Below, piece by piece: positions 1 to 13,079 of a DNA stretch of 64,000 nt. This DNA is from Colius striatus. Its lineage: Eukaryota; Chordata; Aves; Coliiformes; Coliidae. Position 1 is the stretch's first letter; every line of letters begins with the position of its first letter. Location of the stretch: NCBI RefSeq assembly GCF_028858725.1, contig NC_084764.1, positions 20,077,501-20,141,500 on the forward strand. Reading direction: 5' to 3'. A program made the translations under genes and the position numbers. The notes beneath the pieces were generated by a model. The model ran no database searches. It saw only the letters and a program-made list of their open reading frames with translations, and had not been told where the DNA came from.

Positions 1-2940
1 AACTTTAAAAGCAACTCATCTAATAAATATTAATTTTCTTCTGTGATTACCTCTTCTTTTAGCTGTTACTTTCTGTTGCCAAGCCTCCTCCTTCTGGTGT
101 TATCTGTGTGTGTGAGTTCTCTCTCTTGGTTTCGTGACAGAAATCTGAGGACATCAAGTCATAATCCAGGAGAAAAGAGTTTTGTGATCAGGAAGGACAT
201 ATAGTTGTGAAGTATGTTTCTATTCCAAATCCAGATGCACGTCCACTTGTAAGAAACCCACAGAACTGGTGAACCCAAGAGAAAAGGAGTCAAAGAGCAA
301 GTGGAACATATGAGTAAAAGCCTTTTTAGAGAGACGGCTTTATTTTTGTTGCTCAATGGCTGCATGAGTTTCTCAAAGGGCCTTTAAACAGTCTTGAAAC
401 TAGAAAAGTATGTCCAGCCATTTGTGCAGTGGAAGAGTCAAGCTGTACTAGGGGGATTCCCTGTGCTGAGACAGGCTCAGGGAGCTCCACTTCTCAATTT
501 ATTTACGTCTGGTGTATAGCTTTAGCTTTTGGATTGGCTCCAGGTGAGGTATCTGCTACTTGTGGTCATTCACATGTACTCCAATTCAGCTATCTTTGGC
601 CTGGAAAACTGGGTTTACTCTTGTCTTCATATAGCCTGAGAGGCATGTGAAAAGATGGTGTGACTGACTTTCAGCCAGAAGCCTGATGAAATACTTACAA
701 CAAAGACTACCATGGGGACTTAGGGGAGAATGCTCCTTTGGCTTGTTTGTGGAGATAAGATTTTTGTGGGGCCCTGGGAGAAAATTTGGCTTTTCCATTG
801 GTATGGGACTTGATTCAATGTGACTGAAGATTTCCATGAGTGTTTGAATCCAACACTAGAAAAAAATACTCTCTAGTATCCACCTACATGATAATGTCCC
901 TCTCCAAGTGATTGTATGAGAGAGGAACACATAAGCTTTATACTTTTAAATGATCCATAGTCACATGTTTCTTTCAAGGTTAGGGTTTTTTCTGGTAATC
1001 ATTTCATTAAAATTCATTCTTGCTGCATCTCATTTCTTTTCCACATCAGGTGCTTGATTTTTCTCTTCAGAAAAGGGCAGCTTTCCTTACTCTCCATCCA
1101 TGTGCATAGCAGAGTCAAAGGGCTGAAGTCTGAAGGATATGTGGCTGGAATATAACTTTATATTGACTTTAGTAGTTACTCCTGGAGTACTTGAGAGAAA
1201 AGTCAGGGACATGTTATTTTTAACAAAGCAAAACCTTTGTAGTACAATATAGCATGTGTCAGAGAGTGTTCATTCTTTAAAAGTACTCTTTTATTGTTTG
1301 CAACCTCTTGCTAGCTGAAAACTTTGATATTTTGCTGGATTTTTCCTTCTCATTCCCAGTTTTGCAGTTCTTCTCTACACTAGGCCAGACTCAGAAACTC
1401 TTCTGAATCACTCCATCTGGTAGCTCTGATGGTCTCCTGTGACTGACTAATTTATCTGTGTACTTACAGAGGAATCATGAGTAAGAGACAACAAACTTGA
1501 ACTCTGACATTTCCAATTGCTCAAATATATAATTTTAATGAGCACTAAATTTGATGGAAAATGCAGTGCCAGTTTTCATTATAGTATCCATGTGTGGATT
1601 GTACAATATAACAGGACTAGGCAGATAACATGACTGAATTGTCTCCTTTTTAGTGGCAGGAGAGGACCAAGATTCCTGAGGGGATCTGTATGAGTTTTTA
1701 TTAGCCCCAAAGGCTAGTAGCTTCACTCCGTTGTGCCTGTTAGACAGCACCTACCTTCTTTGTTGTCATCTTTTGAGATTGTTCTGCTGAAGATGATCTA
1801 CTGTCTGGAACAGGGGCAACCAAAACCCAGCACAGCAGACTTTTCGTCAGACAGGACAATCACCTAAGTGTCTATCTCAGTTTACACACAGTAGCATAGC
1901 TCCAACAGTAGAGGATTAATTCTTCCTTCTGAAATGCTTTATGTTGTCTTGTATGGGTTTTTCATTGCTTTCCCTCAGGATTCTCCTCCCTCCTCCAATT
2001 TTTCCAATGTCGAAATGACTTTTTTCTTTCTGTAGGAAGCTGCTGCTTTTATTTACACATTCTGTTATTCCATCACTTTTAGCATTGAATACTCTGTGTC
2101 ACATTTTTATGCTAGAAATTTCCCATTTTGTCCTGTTTACAGACCTTTGTTGTGAGGAGTTGGCTCACCCTAGAAGTACATGTTTCCCTGTGTTGCCTAT
2201 GAAAAGCAGTTTCTGTAGCCATCTCTGAGTAGAAATCTGCATATAGATATCTCCAGTTAGGTGTGTTGAATCTAGTTCCTTTGGTCGTCATCAGCATTTT
2301 TGCAAAATGACTGCTGGGAGGCACAGAGTGTTTTGAAATTATTTTTTCCAGAGTGAAACTGTCCAAGATGCTGAGTGCTAGCCCCTCAGTCCTTTTTCCC
2401 TGCTCATCTGTGTCTCTTTGCTGAAGATTGAAACTCACTCCCTTTTCTCACATGGCTTTATTCAAAACTTCCTTACCTCTTTTTTTCTTTTTTTTCTTTT
2501 TCATCTAATAGCAAAGTAGCTTTTGAAATTACATTTATTGGCGTGGTATATTACTGTGAAAATTCACGTCTGTCCTCCCTCCTCTTATCCATTCTTTGAA
2601 ATAAAAATGCAAAACTAATAAATAAGGTTCCTTTCATGAGTTTATACTTCTCAATTAGCACACTTTTTTTCTAGCTTAGATGGCCTTCCTGCTGTTCACA
2701 TCAGTAAGACAGTTACAGTATTTCCTTAGTCATAGAGCATAAAAACAATGTGTTGAACAGCAAGTTTCAGTGAGTGCTTTCTGTCCACTGTTAATCATCA
2801 AGCATGATATGATTCATCATATTCCCCATTGAACAGACTTGTTCTAGGCTTTCCCCTCTTCCTCCAGATTCTGCACTTTTTGTTTCTCCTAGATCAATCC
2901 TGTGTTTTTATTTCTATATTCCCAGACTCATTTTGCCCTT
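1..2940. other. Gene-free, AT-rich non-coding DNA
   Basis: No coding exon, RNA gene or clear transposon is seen. Open frames are short (under about 110 codons), lack recognisable domains and overlap on both strands. The sequence is AT-rich and CpG-poor, like intergenic vertebrate DNA. A divergent repeat could escape reading by eye. Confidence 0.6.
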
Positions 2941-2949
2941 TTGTATTAT

Positions 2950-3330
2950 AAAACTCTATAACAAGATGTCCCCAGCGAAGGATGGAAATGTTTCCCAGGG
3001 AAGAATCATCTGAAAATTTCATCAGTGTATTTCTAATTTTTTTTTTAATTGTAATCACACTAAAGATATTAAATAAAATCAGAGATAGCTCTGGTCTCTG
3101 TAAGAAGCCTCTAGATACCTTCCCCAGCTTGTCACATTAGTACTTATCATTTCAGCCGAACAGCTAATTTATTCACAAACACAACAGCACGTCCCCAGGA
3201 TCAACTATGTATGCCTAGGTGATAAGGAAGACTAGCTTTTGAGTCCTCACTACATCTCTTGGATTCCTCTTCATTGGTGACAACAGGTGGGAATTTTGAT
3301 AGATCTTTCATACCTTTCAGGAGTCAAACT
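2950..3330 (-). mobile_element. Possible ancient, highly diverged CR1-like LINE fragment
   Basis: The order of phrases is like the antisense of CR1/L3-type reverse transcriptase regions: a block about 'ctgaaaatttcatcagtg' is followed by 'attaaataaaatcagag', 'ctctggtctctgtaag' and 'cctctagatacct'. Nothing longer aligns by eye, and the edges are uncertain. If real, this is an old copy with no coding capacity. Resemblance is partial, so this is a weak call. Confidence 0.3.
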
Positions 3331-6003
3331 TAATATGATATGATCCTGTTATCTCCAAACATTCCTTACTTCATCTTCCATAAATCTAAAGGTGATGTCT
3401 GTATCTTTAAGGCTATAATCCACCTTCACACTGGAGTGGTGGCAAAAGGAAGGCACATGTCATGTACTATAACTGTTTTTTTTCTACTCTCCTGCCTTCA
3501 GAGGTCTGTGCTGTGGCTTTACTGGAGCACAGGCCTTCAAGACTTCATGTAAAAATCACATTCCGTAAGGTTCACCAGTTTGATTGTAGCTGATTCTGTC
3601 CTTGGTTATCAATGCAGGTACCTCAAAGATTGTTATATTATTGGGCTGTAAGTATGATTACTTACAGGGAATTTTCAAAGTTGCCTCAAGTAGTCATTTG
3701 AGGCATTTCCATTTATTGTTTGCATTATGAGCTTGCTTACAGGTTTTATTTTACATGTAATACACTTTATTTTATGGAGCTGATCCACAAATGCTAAATA
3801 TGGTTTGTTTACTCCTGACTGACTCCTAAAAATCTTAGCCTGAATAACCAGTCATCTCAGACTCTGTAGCATATTATCAAAGCACTCAGAGAAGGTCCCA
3901 TCCAGTGTAGTCTGACTTTGGTAGCGTAACTGAAGCATACTCTAAGCATGGGACAAATAAGTTTTATATCTCAATGGTTTTAGAGTTGCAGTCTGTTGAG
4001 CAGAATCAATTACAAATGGAGGGTCATTCAAAGATAGCAAAACATTTAAACTGTAGTTTCTCATTTTGCAACGAGTCAAATAGCAGTGCACAAGCTCATC
4101 TTCTGCATGTTTTTGTTCAGTGGCTGTAGTTTTTAGCACCGATGGTATTAGCTTTCAACGCATAAACCTGATACATATGTTGCATATTTATTCTATTTCA
4201 AGGTCAAGATTTCCTGAGAGGATAGAGATATACAAATAACTTACATTTGATATGGCTGGGTATTCAAGCAGTAGTACTATTGTAAGTGATAGCAAAAGAC
4301 AAAACATAAGTCTGATATTTAAGGACAGAACATGTTGGGTTTTGAATCTTTTGTAATAATATGAAGGAATAGAAAATTTATCTTATTTGGAAAAAAAAAC
4401 CCTTTATTTCTCCATATGCTTAGTTCATACAAAATTATTCAAGCAGCTTTTGCAATGAAAGATAACACATTAATGTTCTCTCAGGATTAAATACTATTTA
4501 TTGGTATACATCAGCATCCAGAGGTCATTGCTTTCTTGTCAGAGACACATGTGAAGCATATTTTTTTGTGTTTCATTCTAAGATCCTTATGTATCAGTAA
4601 ACAAAATCTGACTTCACCGGAATGCTGGTATAGGCTTCTTTTTGTAAAAATGGCCATTTGGGGGTTATCACTGCTTTTTTTTTTCATTCTGTGTATATTC
4701 ATTGTCATCTCTAGTTTGGATTGTAAAACTTGAAGTCAAGTACATGCTGACGATCATTAGTGACCATGTACTCTTCTAATTTCTTTGACTTCTGCTAAAT
4801 TCTCATACTAAAAATACATTGTCCTATATATATACTTTGTTCTGCCACATAATCATCGGCTTTATGTGAAACCATTAAAAAACATTAACAATTTAAAAGG
4901 GTTTTTGCATAATTTCCTCCACTTAGGGTTACATTATGCCCTGAAGTAAAGCTCTTTCTAGGAGAGGGGATCAGAACACGTTCATGCGGGTGAAGCTCCC
5001 ACGAAGCCATGATGAATGCCATTATACTAGGCTCATATTGTTCACAGTGTGCTAGGAAATACAGTCATCAGTAGAATTTCATACAGGTTCATTTTCTAAA
5101 CCTAGCACAATGCCTTGGAAACAAAGGCTTCCAAAACCTTATAGCCCAATTTCTGCCTTGTTCAGTGAGGAAGGATACAGGAGAAGCATATTTTTCTCAT
5201 AATTGTTTTCCATTTCCTTTACCTGTACTGACAAGAAATGCATTTGTTGAAAGTTCAAAGGTAAGCATTAGGCCAGCCAGTCTGCACAGCACTTGGAGGG
5301 TACAGGAGAGAAAAGGTGAGACAAGTCCTGCAGGAGGATAAGCGTGGAGTAGAGTCAGTCTGCACAGCAGAGAGGGTGCACAGGGGCAAGGAAAATAACA
5401 TATAAGGAAGGAAAAAGAAAGGAAATCAGAGAGGAAGAAATGGATGACATGTCCTGGTATTAACCTGCCTTTGCACCCAACATTGGCTGCTTCTGCCCCA
5501 CAGAGCTCTGCCTTCTACTCCTGCTTCCCACTCAAATGAAAGGTCTCTGTTCTAATGTTCAAATCCCTCTTCAGGGACAACTCTGAGAAACATAAAGATG
5601 GTTTCTGTTTCAGTGCTGCTTATCTGATTCCCCAACTAGATTTCAACTGAATCTTGACTGTTTACTGGGAACTTCTGTCAGTGGGAGGAAGAGTCATCAG
5701 TCTCACAAGAAATGCACTGAGGTTGCAGACCTTGTTCTTACAAGCAGCAAAGATCTGACAACAGACCTTAGCACACTAAGAATTAATAGCCAAACGCTGT
5801 TCAACTACTTGGTGCCTCTGTAATTTTTTTTTTTTCAAATGTAGATATCTAGAGGTGCAACACACTCACTGAATCAACCTAGGAGAGCTGTTTTGACTTG
5901 GTCTCTTGTGTCAGATAATTTTGCTCCAATCTGCTGCAGGCAGCTGCACACTTGTGCTAGGTTCAGGTATGAACTTCCATAGAAGAAAAAATCACAAGTT
6001 TCT
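3331..6003. other. Gene-free non-coding DNA
   Basis: No coding or RNA gene is supported here. Open frames are short and without domains. The segment from about 5260 to 5450 is purine-rich (many gga/aag runs) but not a clean repeat. Confidence 0.55.
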
Positions 6004-6023
6004 CCCCCCCCCCCCCCCCCCCC
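6004..6023. repeat. Poly(C) tract, 20 C
   Basis: An uninterrupted run of 20 C residues follows 'tct'. Long G/C homopolymers are error-prone in sequencing, so the exact length should be taken with care. Confidence 0.9.
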
Positions 6024-6548
6024 TTATCTGGAATAAAGAATTCAGGTCCTCTCAGCATCATCCTAACATGAGTCCTGTGACACCTGGAGTTTTGCATCGA
6101 GGCTAAGGTCTCTTCAAACATATAATTGTCTCAGTTTAGTCTTCTTTTATCTTCTTTGTCTTGTACCTGCGAAGGACAGATAGCTTGACGGAACATGCAA
6201 AGCTCAAAGAGACAGAATAAGAACTAGGGATTTCCTATTTTTAACAAGTTCATGTTTTTAGGGCATTTTAAAGATTTTGGAGAGACTCATCCTAAATTTT
6301 TGGATATTTGGTATTGGCAGTAGCACAAATATGTGGGCTTCCTTTTTTAAAGGCAAAGTATCCTTTTTAGCTTGTTAAACAAAATACAAGTCATTTTGCT
6401 GATCCCTGATAGGATTGCAACTCAAACTTTTCTTGTTCAGGAAGACTTGGTGTAATATCAAACCTTCAAGCAGAAGAGAAGATGAAAATCAATGTAAAAT
6501 AAAGAGCAGGGAGAATGAAATCAGTGTCCAATCAAAATGGATGGTATG

Positions 6549-6550
6549 GA

Positions 6551-6621
<71 letters not shown>

Positions 6622-6700
6622 GAAGGAAGGAAGGAAGGAAGGAAGGAAGAAAGGAAGGAAGGAAGGAAAGAAAGAAAGAAAGAAAGAAAGAGAAAGAAAA
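6549..6700 (+). repeat. GAAA/GGAA homopurine microsatellite (~150 bp)
   Basis: About 72 bp of (GAAA)n is followed by about 45 bp of (GGAA)n with one interruption, then returns to (GAAA)n. The whole tract is purine on the plus strand and pyrimidine on the minus strand. It reads as Lys/Glu/Arg repeats in all three forward frames, which creates artificial open frames that should not be annotated as protein. Such tracts are length-polymorphic and can adopt triplex DNA. Confidence 0.95.
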
Positions 6701-7452
6701 TGATTCAGTTCAATCTACTGAGCACTGAAAACCTCGTCAAATATGAAAGAAAATCCACTGAAACTCTCGCATATAGTCTAGTGAAATCTTAACCATGGGC
6801 TGCCTGATTTTCTATTGAAATAGGTTATTGTTGTAATGGATACACAGATAATAAGCAATTTTAGGGATTTTGTTTTTCCTCCTCTGACCTTTGCAGTAGT
6901 AGCAGAGCAGGTTCCATAAGTCCTTTTTGCAGTTAGTCCCAAGTCTATCCATTTGCTCTGACCTCTGATTCCATCAAAGCAAGACTTACCTCAGATGATT
7001 TCAGATCCCAGCTTCCATGGGTTGTCCTCTGAGGCAAAGTGGAGGGTATAAGTCCTCAAATAAATCACTTTTCTACTCTGTAAAGGAAAAATCATTGCAT
7101 ATTCCCGCTTCTTTATTCAAACACTCAGGAAAAGTCTATCACTCTTTAAAATTGTTTGGTGTCAATTTTCCAGGGAAGAGAATAAAGAAGGAAAATACAC
7201 CTTGTGAACTTTTGAGCCTGGTAAATTGGATACTTTTCAGATCTGAAACCAGAATCACTTTCCAACTGAAGAGGTTCTGAGCAGGTGTCAGATGACTTAA
7301 TTTAATTGTCAAACTAGATACAAACAGAAATGAACTCACAATGCTCATATAGGAAGCAGAGATTACCCTGCTGCTGAGCTCCATAGGAAGGAATGGAAAT
7401 TCTATTCCAAATATAAGCAATCCTTTCAAGATATTCAGACCACAAAGACATG

Positions 7453-8073
7453 ACTAGTTGTGCTGGTTTGGGCTGGGATAGAGTTAAATTTCTACCTAGT
7501 ATCTTGTATGAGGCTACGCTTTGGATCTATGATGAAAACAGATCTGTTGGTAACACACAAATGCTTCAGTCATTGCTGAGCAGTGCTCACACAGCATCAA
7601 GACCTTTTCTGCTCCTCATACCACCCTGTCAGTCAATGGGCTGGGGGGACACAAGGAGATGGGATGGGACACAGCCAGGACAACTGACCCCAACTAACCA
7701 AAAGAATATTCTGTAACATATAATGTGCTCAACAATAAAACTGAGGGTAATGATTGGATGTATGTTAGCTGGGGCTGACACTACTCCAGGTCTAGCTGGG
7801 CACCAGTCAACTGATGGTAAGTAACTAGATTTTTTGCATTACTTGTTTTTCTGAGTTTTGTGTCTTTTCCTCCTTGATGAGGGTTTTTTATAAGGGGAGT
7901 GTTGTTTTGTTTTGTTGTTTTATTTTGTTTGTTTTTTAGACTGGATCTAACTCAACTCATGACTTTTTTCACTTTTAGCTTTCCAATTTTCTCCCTCATC
8001 ACAATGTTTGGGATAATCAGCAAGCAACTGTGTGGTGTTCAGCTACCTCCTAGGGTTAAACCATGAAACTAGT
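7453..8073 (+). mobile_element. Solo LTR of an avian endogenous retrovirus with ACTAGT target duplication
   Basis: A 609-bp element (7459-8067) starts with TG and is flanked on both sides by the same hexamer ACTAGT (7453-7458 and 8068-8073), as expected for a 6-bp target-site duplication. Its start 'tgtgctggtttgggctgggata', middle ('cacagccaggacaactgacccc') and end ('agggttaaaccatga') resemble a common avian LTR family that begins TGTGGTGGTTTGGGCTGGG and ends GGTTAAACCACGACA. The terminal CA has decayed to AA. No gag, pol or env sequence is present, so it is a recombination-derived solo LTR. The family name is not assigned with certainty; the 6-bp duplication favours a class II (ERVK-type) origin. 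Confidence 0.85.
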
Positions 8074-10574
8074 GAGGTCACTTCAATGACTCAGAAAAAA
8101 ACAAATAAAAATACTGACTGAAGGCATTACATTTAAGCATCTTACACAGCATAATGCTTTATTTAGCCTCAAAGTCTAAGCGCTGGGTCAGGGAGGGGGT
8201 CTTGGAATTGGTCCGTCAGTGATCTTGTATCGTATCTTCAGTTATGCATTTCTTTTCCCATTTCCATAAGCACTTAAAAAGAACAGGAATATATGAAGCT
8301 GCCTCCAGAGACTTCCAAAGGGGAAACAGAGACAGTCCCTACTGTTCATTTTCCTCCTTTCGAGGATGAACTCCAGCTCCAATAAACCTATTATCTTATT
8401 TCAACAAGCTGTCAATAAAGACCAGATCTGCAGTGGAAACATCAACATCTGTTCCCACAACAACTGACAAAGGACATTGCCTGACTTTGCTACATTTCAA
8501 TAAGTGATATGTGCCCTTGGCATTTACTAGTCTCTGGCAAATCTTTCTCTATTGCCGTTAGCGTGAAGCACTGTTGATGCAGTCACAGTCTTGCTTCCCT
8601 CTGCCAGCTGCCTGCAGGGCTAGGAATCTTGCATAGGGAGTAAGAAAAGGAATTTCAAAGAGGTAGGAGCAAAAAAAAAAAAAAATGTTACTTAGGGAAA
8701 TTTGTTCTGGACTCCTGGTCCCTGGCTTATGCATGAACAAATCCCAAATAATACTTCTAATAAATCTTAGCAGGGAAATAGAGTGAGTTCAAGGTTACCA
8801 TCTCTGAAAAACTGAACTGTATTTTCCAGTAGTATACCCCTACTGCAATTCTTCCTAACTTACATATTCAAAGAAAGAAATAATTACTGCCAGCTCTCTC
8901 AGACAGAGAATAGATATTCAAGCATATAAGTGTCCCCTCTTGGGAATGCTTCTGTTCCCAGTGCAAAAATCTGGGGTCTTCTTGAGTCATTGCTCTAAAC
9001 CACCCATGACTTGCAGGATCCTTTCCTTCTCCTTAGGAGAGATTCAAGAAAAGCTATTCAGAAATTCAGATATGTTTTATTTATTTTGAAAAATGTTCAT
9101 TGCTCAAAACCATAACTTTCCACAAAGACATTTTGTCTTCTGACAGCTTTTGACAGAAGCAGATCTCAACCCTTTATTCTAACAGGAGTAGATTTAATCC
9201 AGAGTCATGGTGCCTGAAACCAACTGCTTTGATATCTCTCTTTTTTTGGGGGGGAGGTTTTGTGGTGTTGGTGTTTTTATTTTTTTTTTGTGGGCTTTTT
9301 TGTTTGTTTGTTTTGTTTTGTTTCCCCCCCACAAAAGGAGAGTTTGATTTGGAAGATGTAATCTTCCTTTTTCAGAGATTTCATGGGGGACTGTATCCCA
9401 GAGCCATACGTTCCTACATGATTTGTTGGATGGCCAAGTGGTTCTGCTTTGCAGGGAAGAGAACACAGGAGGCTGAGCACATGTACTGCCATCAAGGAAG
9501 AGGATGTCCATGCCCTAAGACAGCAGGTATCTTCTCACATTTGATTTGTGCTTCTTTGCTTTGTTCTCACCATGTGGTACCTTGGTATCCCTGTGAGACA
9601 GCTGCTTAAAGACATCTTCCCGAATGTCACCCAACAGCAACACCAGCTTGTGTTGAAGTTAACTTCAGCTGGAGAACTGACAACCTCTGTGGTCCCCTAC
9701 TTATCACCCTCAGTAAACTGCTCATCCCCTGAGATTCAGATCAGTCCAAGGCATGGCTAACCTCACATCTGCTCCTCAACCTGGTCTGACACTTTGGAAC
9801 CCACCTGTGTTATTCAGAAGAATGACAATGCAAGAAATATCATATTTTCCCCACTGAAAACTCAAAGTTAAAAGCCATCACAGCTGCTGCAGAGGCTTCA
9901 CCAAAAGCCGTATCAGCAGTTTCTGTTTTAAAAATGGGTGTTTTTTTTACCCAGTCACACTGATGCAGCTGCAGTTTTCGGCAGAGCGTTCTCTGGGGCT
10001 CATTTGCTGTTTTCTCTCACTTTCCATTAAAAAAACATCTAGGACTTTCAACACCTCAAGACTTAGTTTATGAAACTCTGAAAGTGAGGGTTAAATATAT
10101 CACAGCATCTGGCAAAGCTCTGTTAGAGCCAAGGTCAAGTATTTTGCATTTTTAGATGGTGGAAAGTTTTCCTACTGCATTCTGAATGCCATCTGAAATT
10201 ACTAAAAGTTACCTGATACTTACTGTGTTAGTAGCACACTGTGAGTACCTCAGTGCTAATGAGTGCTACTTGATGAATTTTAGTTGGTCTGCCAAAGGCA
10301 AAGTCCAAACCTCCCATGATCATGAAGGCAACCAGGAGCTGATTGGTTTCATAAACAGGTAGGAGGCAGTACGTTTCACAAATGTCACCGCCAGATTGAT
10401 GTACCACGGGAGACAAACACTTGCTGGAGTTAGTGCTGCTTCCCTGAAGTGCTTTCTTCTCTCTAGACACTCACCTCCAATCTCCCAGGAGCTACCTGAT
10501 TCAGTGCCTCTTATCTAAGGTTCAGATTCCTTCAGAAACAGAGACAACTTACAGTAGCTGCTCAAGAGCTGGGG

Positions 10575-10602
<28 letters not shown>
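10575..10602 (+). repeat. Poly(A) tract, 28 A
   Basis: An uninterrupted A28 run. No SINE body or processed gene copy is recognisable directly upstream, so it is not called as a retrocopy tail. Confidence 0.9.
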
Positions 10603-10605
<3 letters not shown>

Positions 10606-10633
10606 TTAGTTCTCATGAGCACAGTGGTAAGAG

Positions 10634-10649
10634 AGCGTCCCCTGCTGAT
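10634..10649 (-). promoter_or_regulatory. CTCF-like motif
   Basis: The reverse strand reads ATCAGCAGGGGACGCT, close to the CTCF core CCAGCAGGGGGCGCT with two differences. Motif match only; occupancy is not known. Confidence 0.3.
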
Positions 10650-11423
10650 TTGAGACCTTCTGTAACAGCCTGGGCTGGGCAGAAGTGGACAGCCAGGTTG
10701 ATCCCTGCAGGCCTTTACAAGAAGAGCTCACAGCAGAACAGGAAAGGCTGTTTCCATGCCCTGAGAAGTGTGGTAGTTCCATAGCAATGCTTTGAGAAAA
10801 CCATGTGGAAGAGAGAAGAAAATAACTTCTTAGGACTCCTAGTGTTGTATTAGGACAAAGGAAAGGAATGTGTCATCAGCTTAAGGATTTTTGGTTTTCT
10901 TTTTTCCATGTTTTCTTGGTTGTTGTCTTCTGTGAGTGCTGTTCCCACACATCTTAGAAACAAATGAATGGATGAAAAGGATATTCTTCTCCAACCATCC
11001 TTGATACCAAAGCAGAGATGAGTACTTTCTAAGGTAGAGGATACAAAGACTGATTATGTAACATCTTTGCTTGACATCTAGCTTCTGCATCCATATATAT
11101 GAAAAGTTACAACCTCTTCCCTATTTATTTCAGTCAGTGTATGTACTACAGGATGTAGTAGGATTAAAGTACTTTTGGTTTTTTGTGCAATTCAATGTAT
11201 GTAATTGGAAAAGAACAGATTGAAACAAAAACGTAACTAAAAAATCACCAACAGTGAGAAGACATCAATGACGCTATCCCATCTCATCATTACTGCAGCA
11301 GGTAACAGAAACAGTAATACAAAGTAGTCTGAAGAAAGATGAAAATTATCGAATGGTGGTTTGTTGTGTGGTGCGTTTTCTTCTCTCTGGTGGCTCCACC
11401 TCATTTAGGTTAAGCTGAGCAGA

Positions 11424-11460
11424 TCTAGTTATTTGTCTAGTTATTTGTCTAGTTATTTTG
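11424..11460 (+). repeat. Short tandem repeat, 12-bp unit x3
   Basis: The unit TCTAGTTATTTG is repeated three times in a row; the third copy has one extra T. Confidence 0.9.
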
Positions 11461-11532
11461 TCTCTTTGACAAAATTCCTGAGGTAAGGGCTTTCACAGAG
11501 CAGAATCTCATCTGGTATAAGATTATAAGTAT

Positions 11533-12450
11533 ATAAGAACGTCAATGCTAAGTCAGATCAAAGGTCCACAGAGCCAATATCCTATAATAACCAATGGTAG
11601 ATGTATAGAGGAGAGCCAGAGGGTAGGGAAAACTGTAATGACAATGTCACCTTCTAATATCCAGCAACTTGTAGCTCATAGATTTCCCAAGCAGACAAGG
11701 TATTTCACTTTTTGTGAGTTTCTGTTACTCAAACTTTTCCCATCCTTCCCTGAATTCATGCACAATTTTAGTACCCACAATATTTTTTGATAAAGAATTG
11801 TTTTGCCTGACAATATAGTGTGGAGAGCCATCTATTTTGTGGTTGTTTATGGTCTGCCACTTGTTAGTGTCATGAAATGACCCATCACTCTTGTACTGGG
11901 AAAGGGGGCAATCATCACTTTATATTTACCCTCTCCTTGGAACACAGGACTTTATATACTTCCAGTATATTTTCCCTCTGTTACTTCCTTTCAGGCTTAT
12001 GATGCATCCTCTTGTAGGGAAATCATTTAATACCTGTGCCAACCTTCTCTGAGCACTTTCCATTTCTACTATGTTCTTTCTGAGAAGGACAACCAGAACT
12101 TTACATAATGTTCAGGATACAGATGTGCAATGAATTTATGCAATTTCTTTTTTGTTCTCTTTCCTTTTCCTCAGCATTTTAAACATTGTTTCCATTAGTA
12201 AGCACTGAGATAGCATTTTCATAGGACTGTCTGTTACAATCTTTCATTCCTGAGCAGTCATCTCTGGACCCATACTATTATATATGAGGTTATCACAGGA
12301 TTTTTTTTTTTTTTTTTAATGTGCATCACTTAATGTTCATCTACACTAAATTTCATCTATTATTTAGTGCTCAGTCACTCCATCTTGCAGGATCTGGACA
12401 GTTCTGCCACCCTACTACTTACACTAGAAGCATTCAGCATCTGCTATTTC
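11533..12450 (-). mobile_element. Ancient degraded CR1 LINE fragment (3' part)
   Basis: Starting near 'ataagaacgtcaatgctaagtca' the plus strand resembles the reverse complement of old amniote CR1 3' ends ('ataagaacggccatactgggtcagaccaaaggtcc'). Farther on, blocks such as 'cttctctgagcactttcc', 'gaaggacaaccagaact' and 'aaatttcatctatta' occur in the order expected for antisense CR1 ORF2. No open frame survives. A T17 run at about 12301-12317 interrupts it. Edges are approximate. This copy is clearly older than the CR1 insertions at 18.8 and 25.1 kb. Confidence 0.55.
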
Positions 12451-13079
12451 AGAGTAGAACATGTACTTAATTACTATTTAGCTTTCAGAACATACTGAAA
12501 TGAAATATATGTATATCAGAGAAAGTTGTAACCACTTGGTCTGGTTAATATATTTAGTAATGACAGGCTTCTTATTGACTGCAAATCCATGAAAGAGGAT
12601 GAGAAGGTCTTCCAGGAAATGGCTGATGATGTGATGGTGGATGTGGGATGCATATGGGGTGCATTGGGATTGCAGTATTTTAAAATCCATTTTAAATAAC
12701 AACCTGTCCCTGTCACCCCCAATCCCCCTTTTTAAAAAAAAAAAACAAAACCCAAAAAACTGGTGATCAGAGAAAAGGTGGAGAACAATGATCCTACTCT
12801 CAATCTGTGGACTTTAACATGTTCATTTTTCTCCTCTGTCAGACTCTGAGCTCTACATGAGGCAAAAAAGTGCCACAGAGGGCGTTCAAAAAGAATTCCC
12901 AAGTTCTTTTTCCCTTGAGCCCTATGTTATCAGAGTGGCATGAGTCTAAAGGAGAAAAGGGACCTATAATTTTTCCTGTTCTGAGCCCTAAGAGCTGTAA
13001 ACACCTACAATAGCTGTGGAAGTGGGCTTTAATCTGCAGCATTTCAGAAACAGAATATAAGAAGAAAACAATGTGGAAG
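12451..13079. other. Gene-free non-coding DNA
   Basis: Nothing recognised, apart from a short A-rich stretch near 12730-12760. Confidence 0.5.

Larger units (their letters stand above)
8074..11423. other. Gene-free non-coding DNA
   Basis: No gene is seen. The stretch 9240-9340 is a low-complexity T/G-rich run with a short C run, which gives a spurious Phe/Gly-rich frame. An A28 run lies at 10575-10602. A CTCF-like motif is listed separately. Confidence 0.55.

Noticed and set aside
6415..6792. Lys/Glu-rich frames over the microsatellite
   Set aside because: All three frames are open only because GAAA/GGAA repeats lack stop codons.
9229..9609. 126-codon plus-strand frame
   Set aside because: Its start is a T/G low-complexity run and the remainder has no domain.
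10575..10602. A28 run as the tail of a processed pseudogene
   Set aside because: No recognisable coding or SINE body precedes it and no flanking duplication was found.
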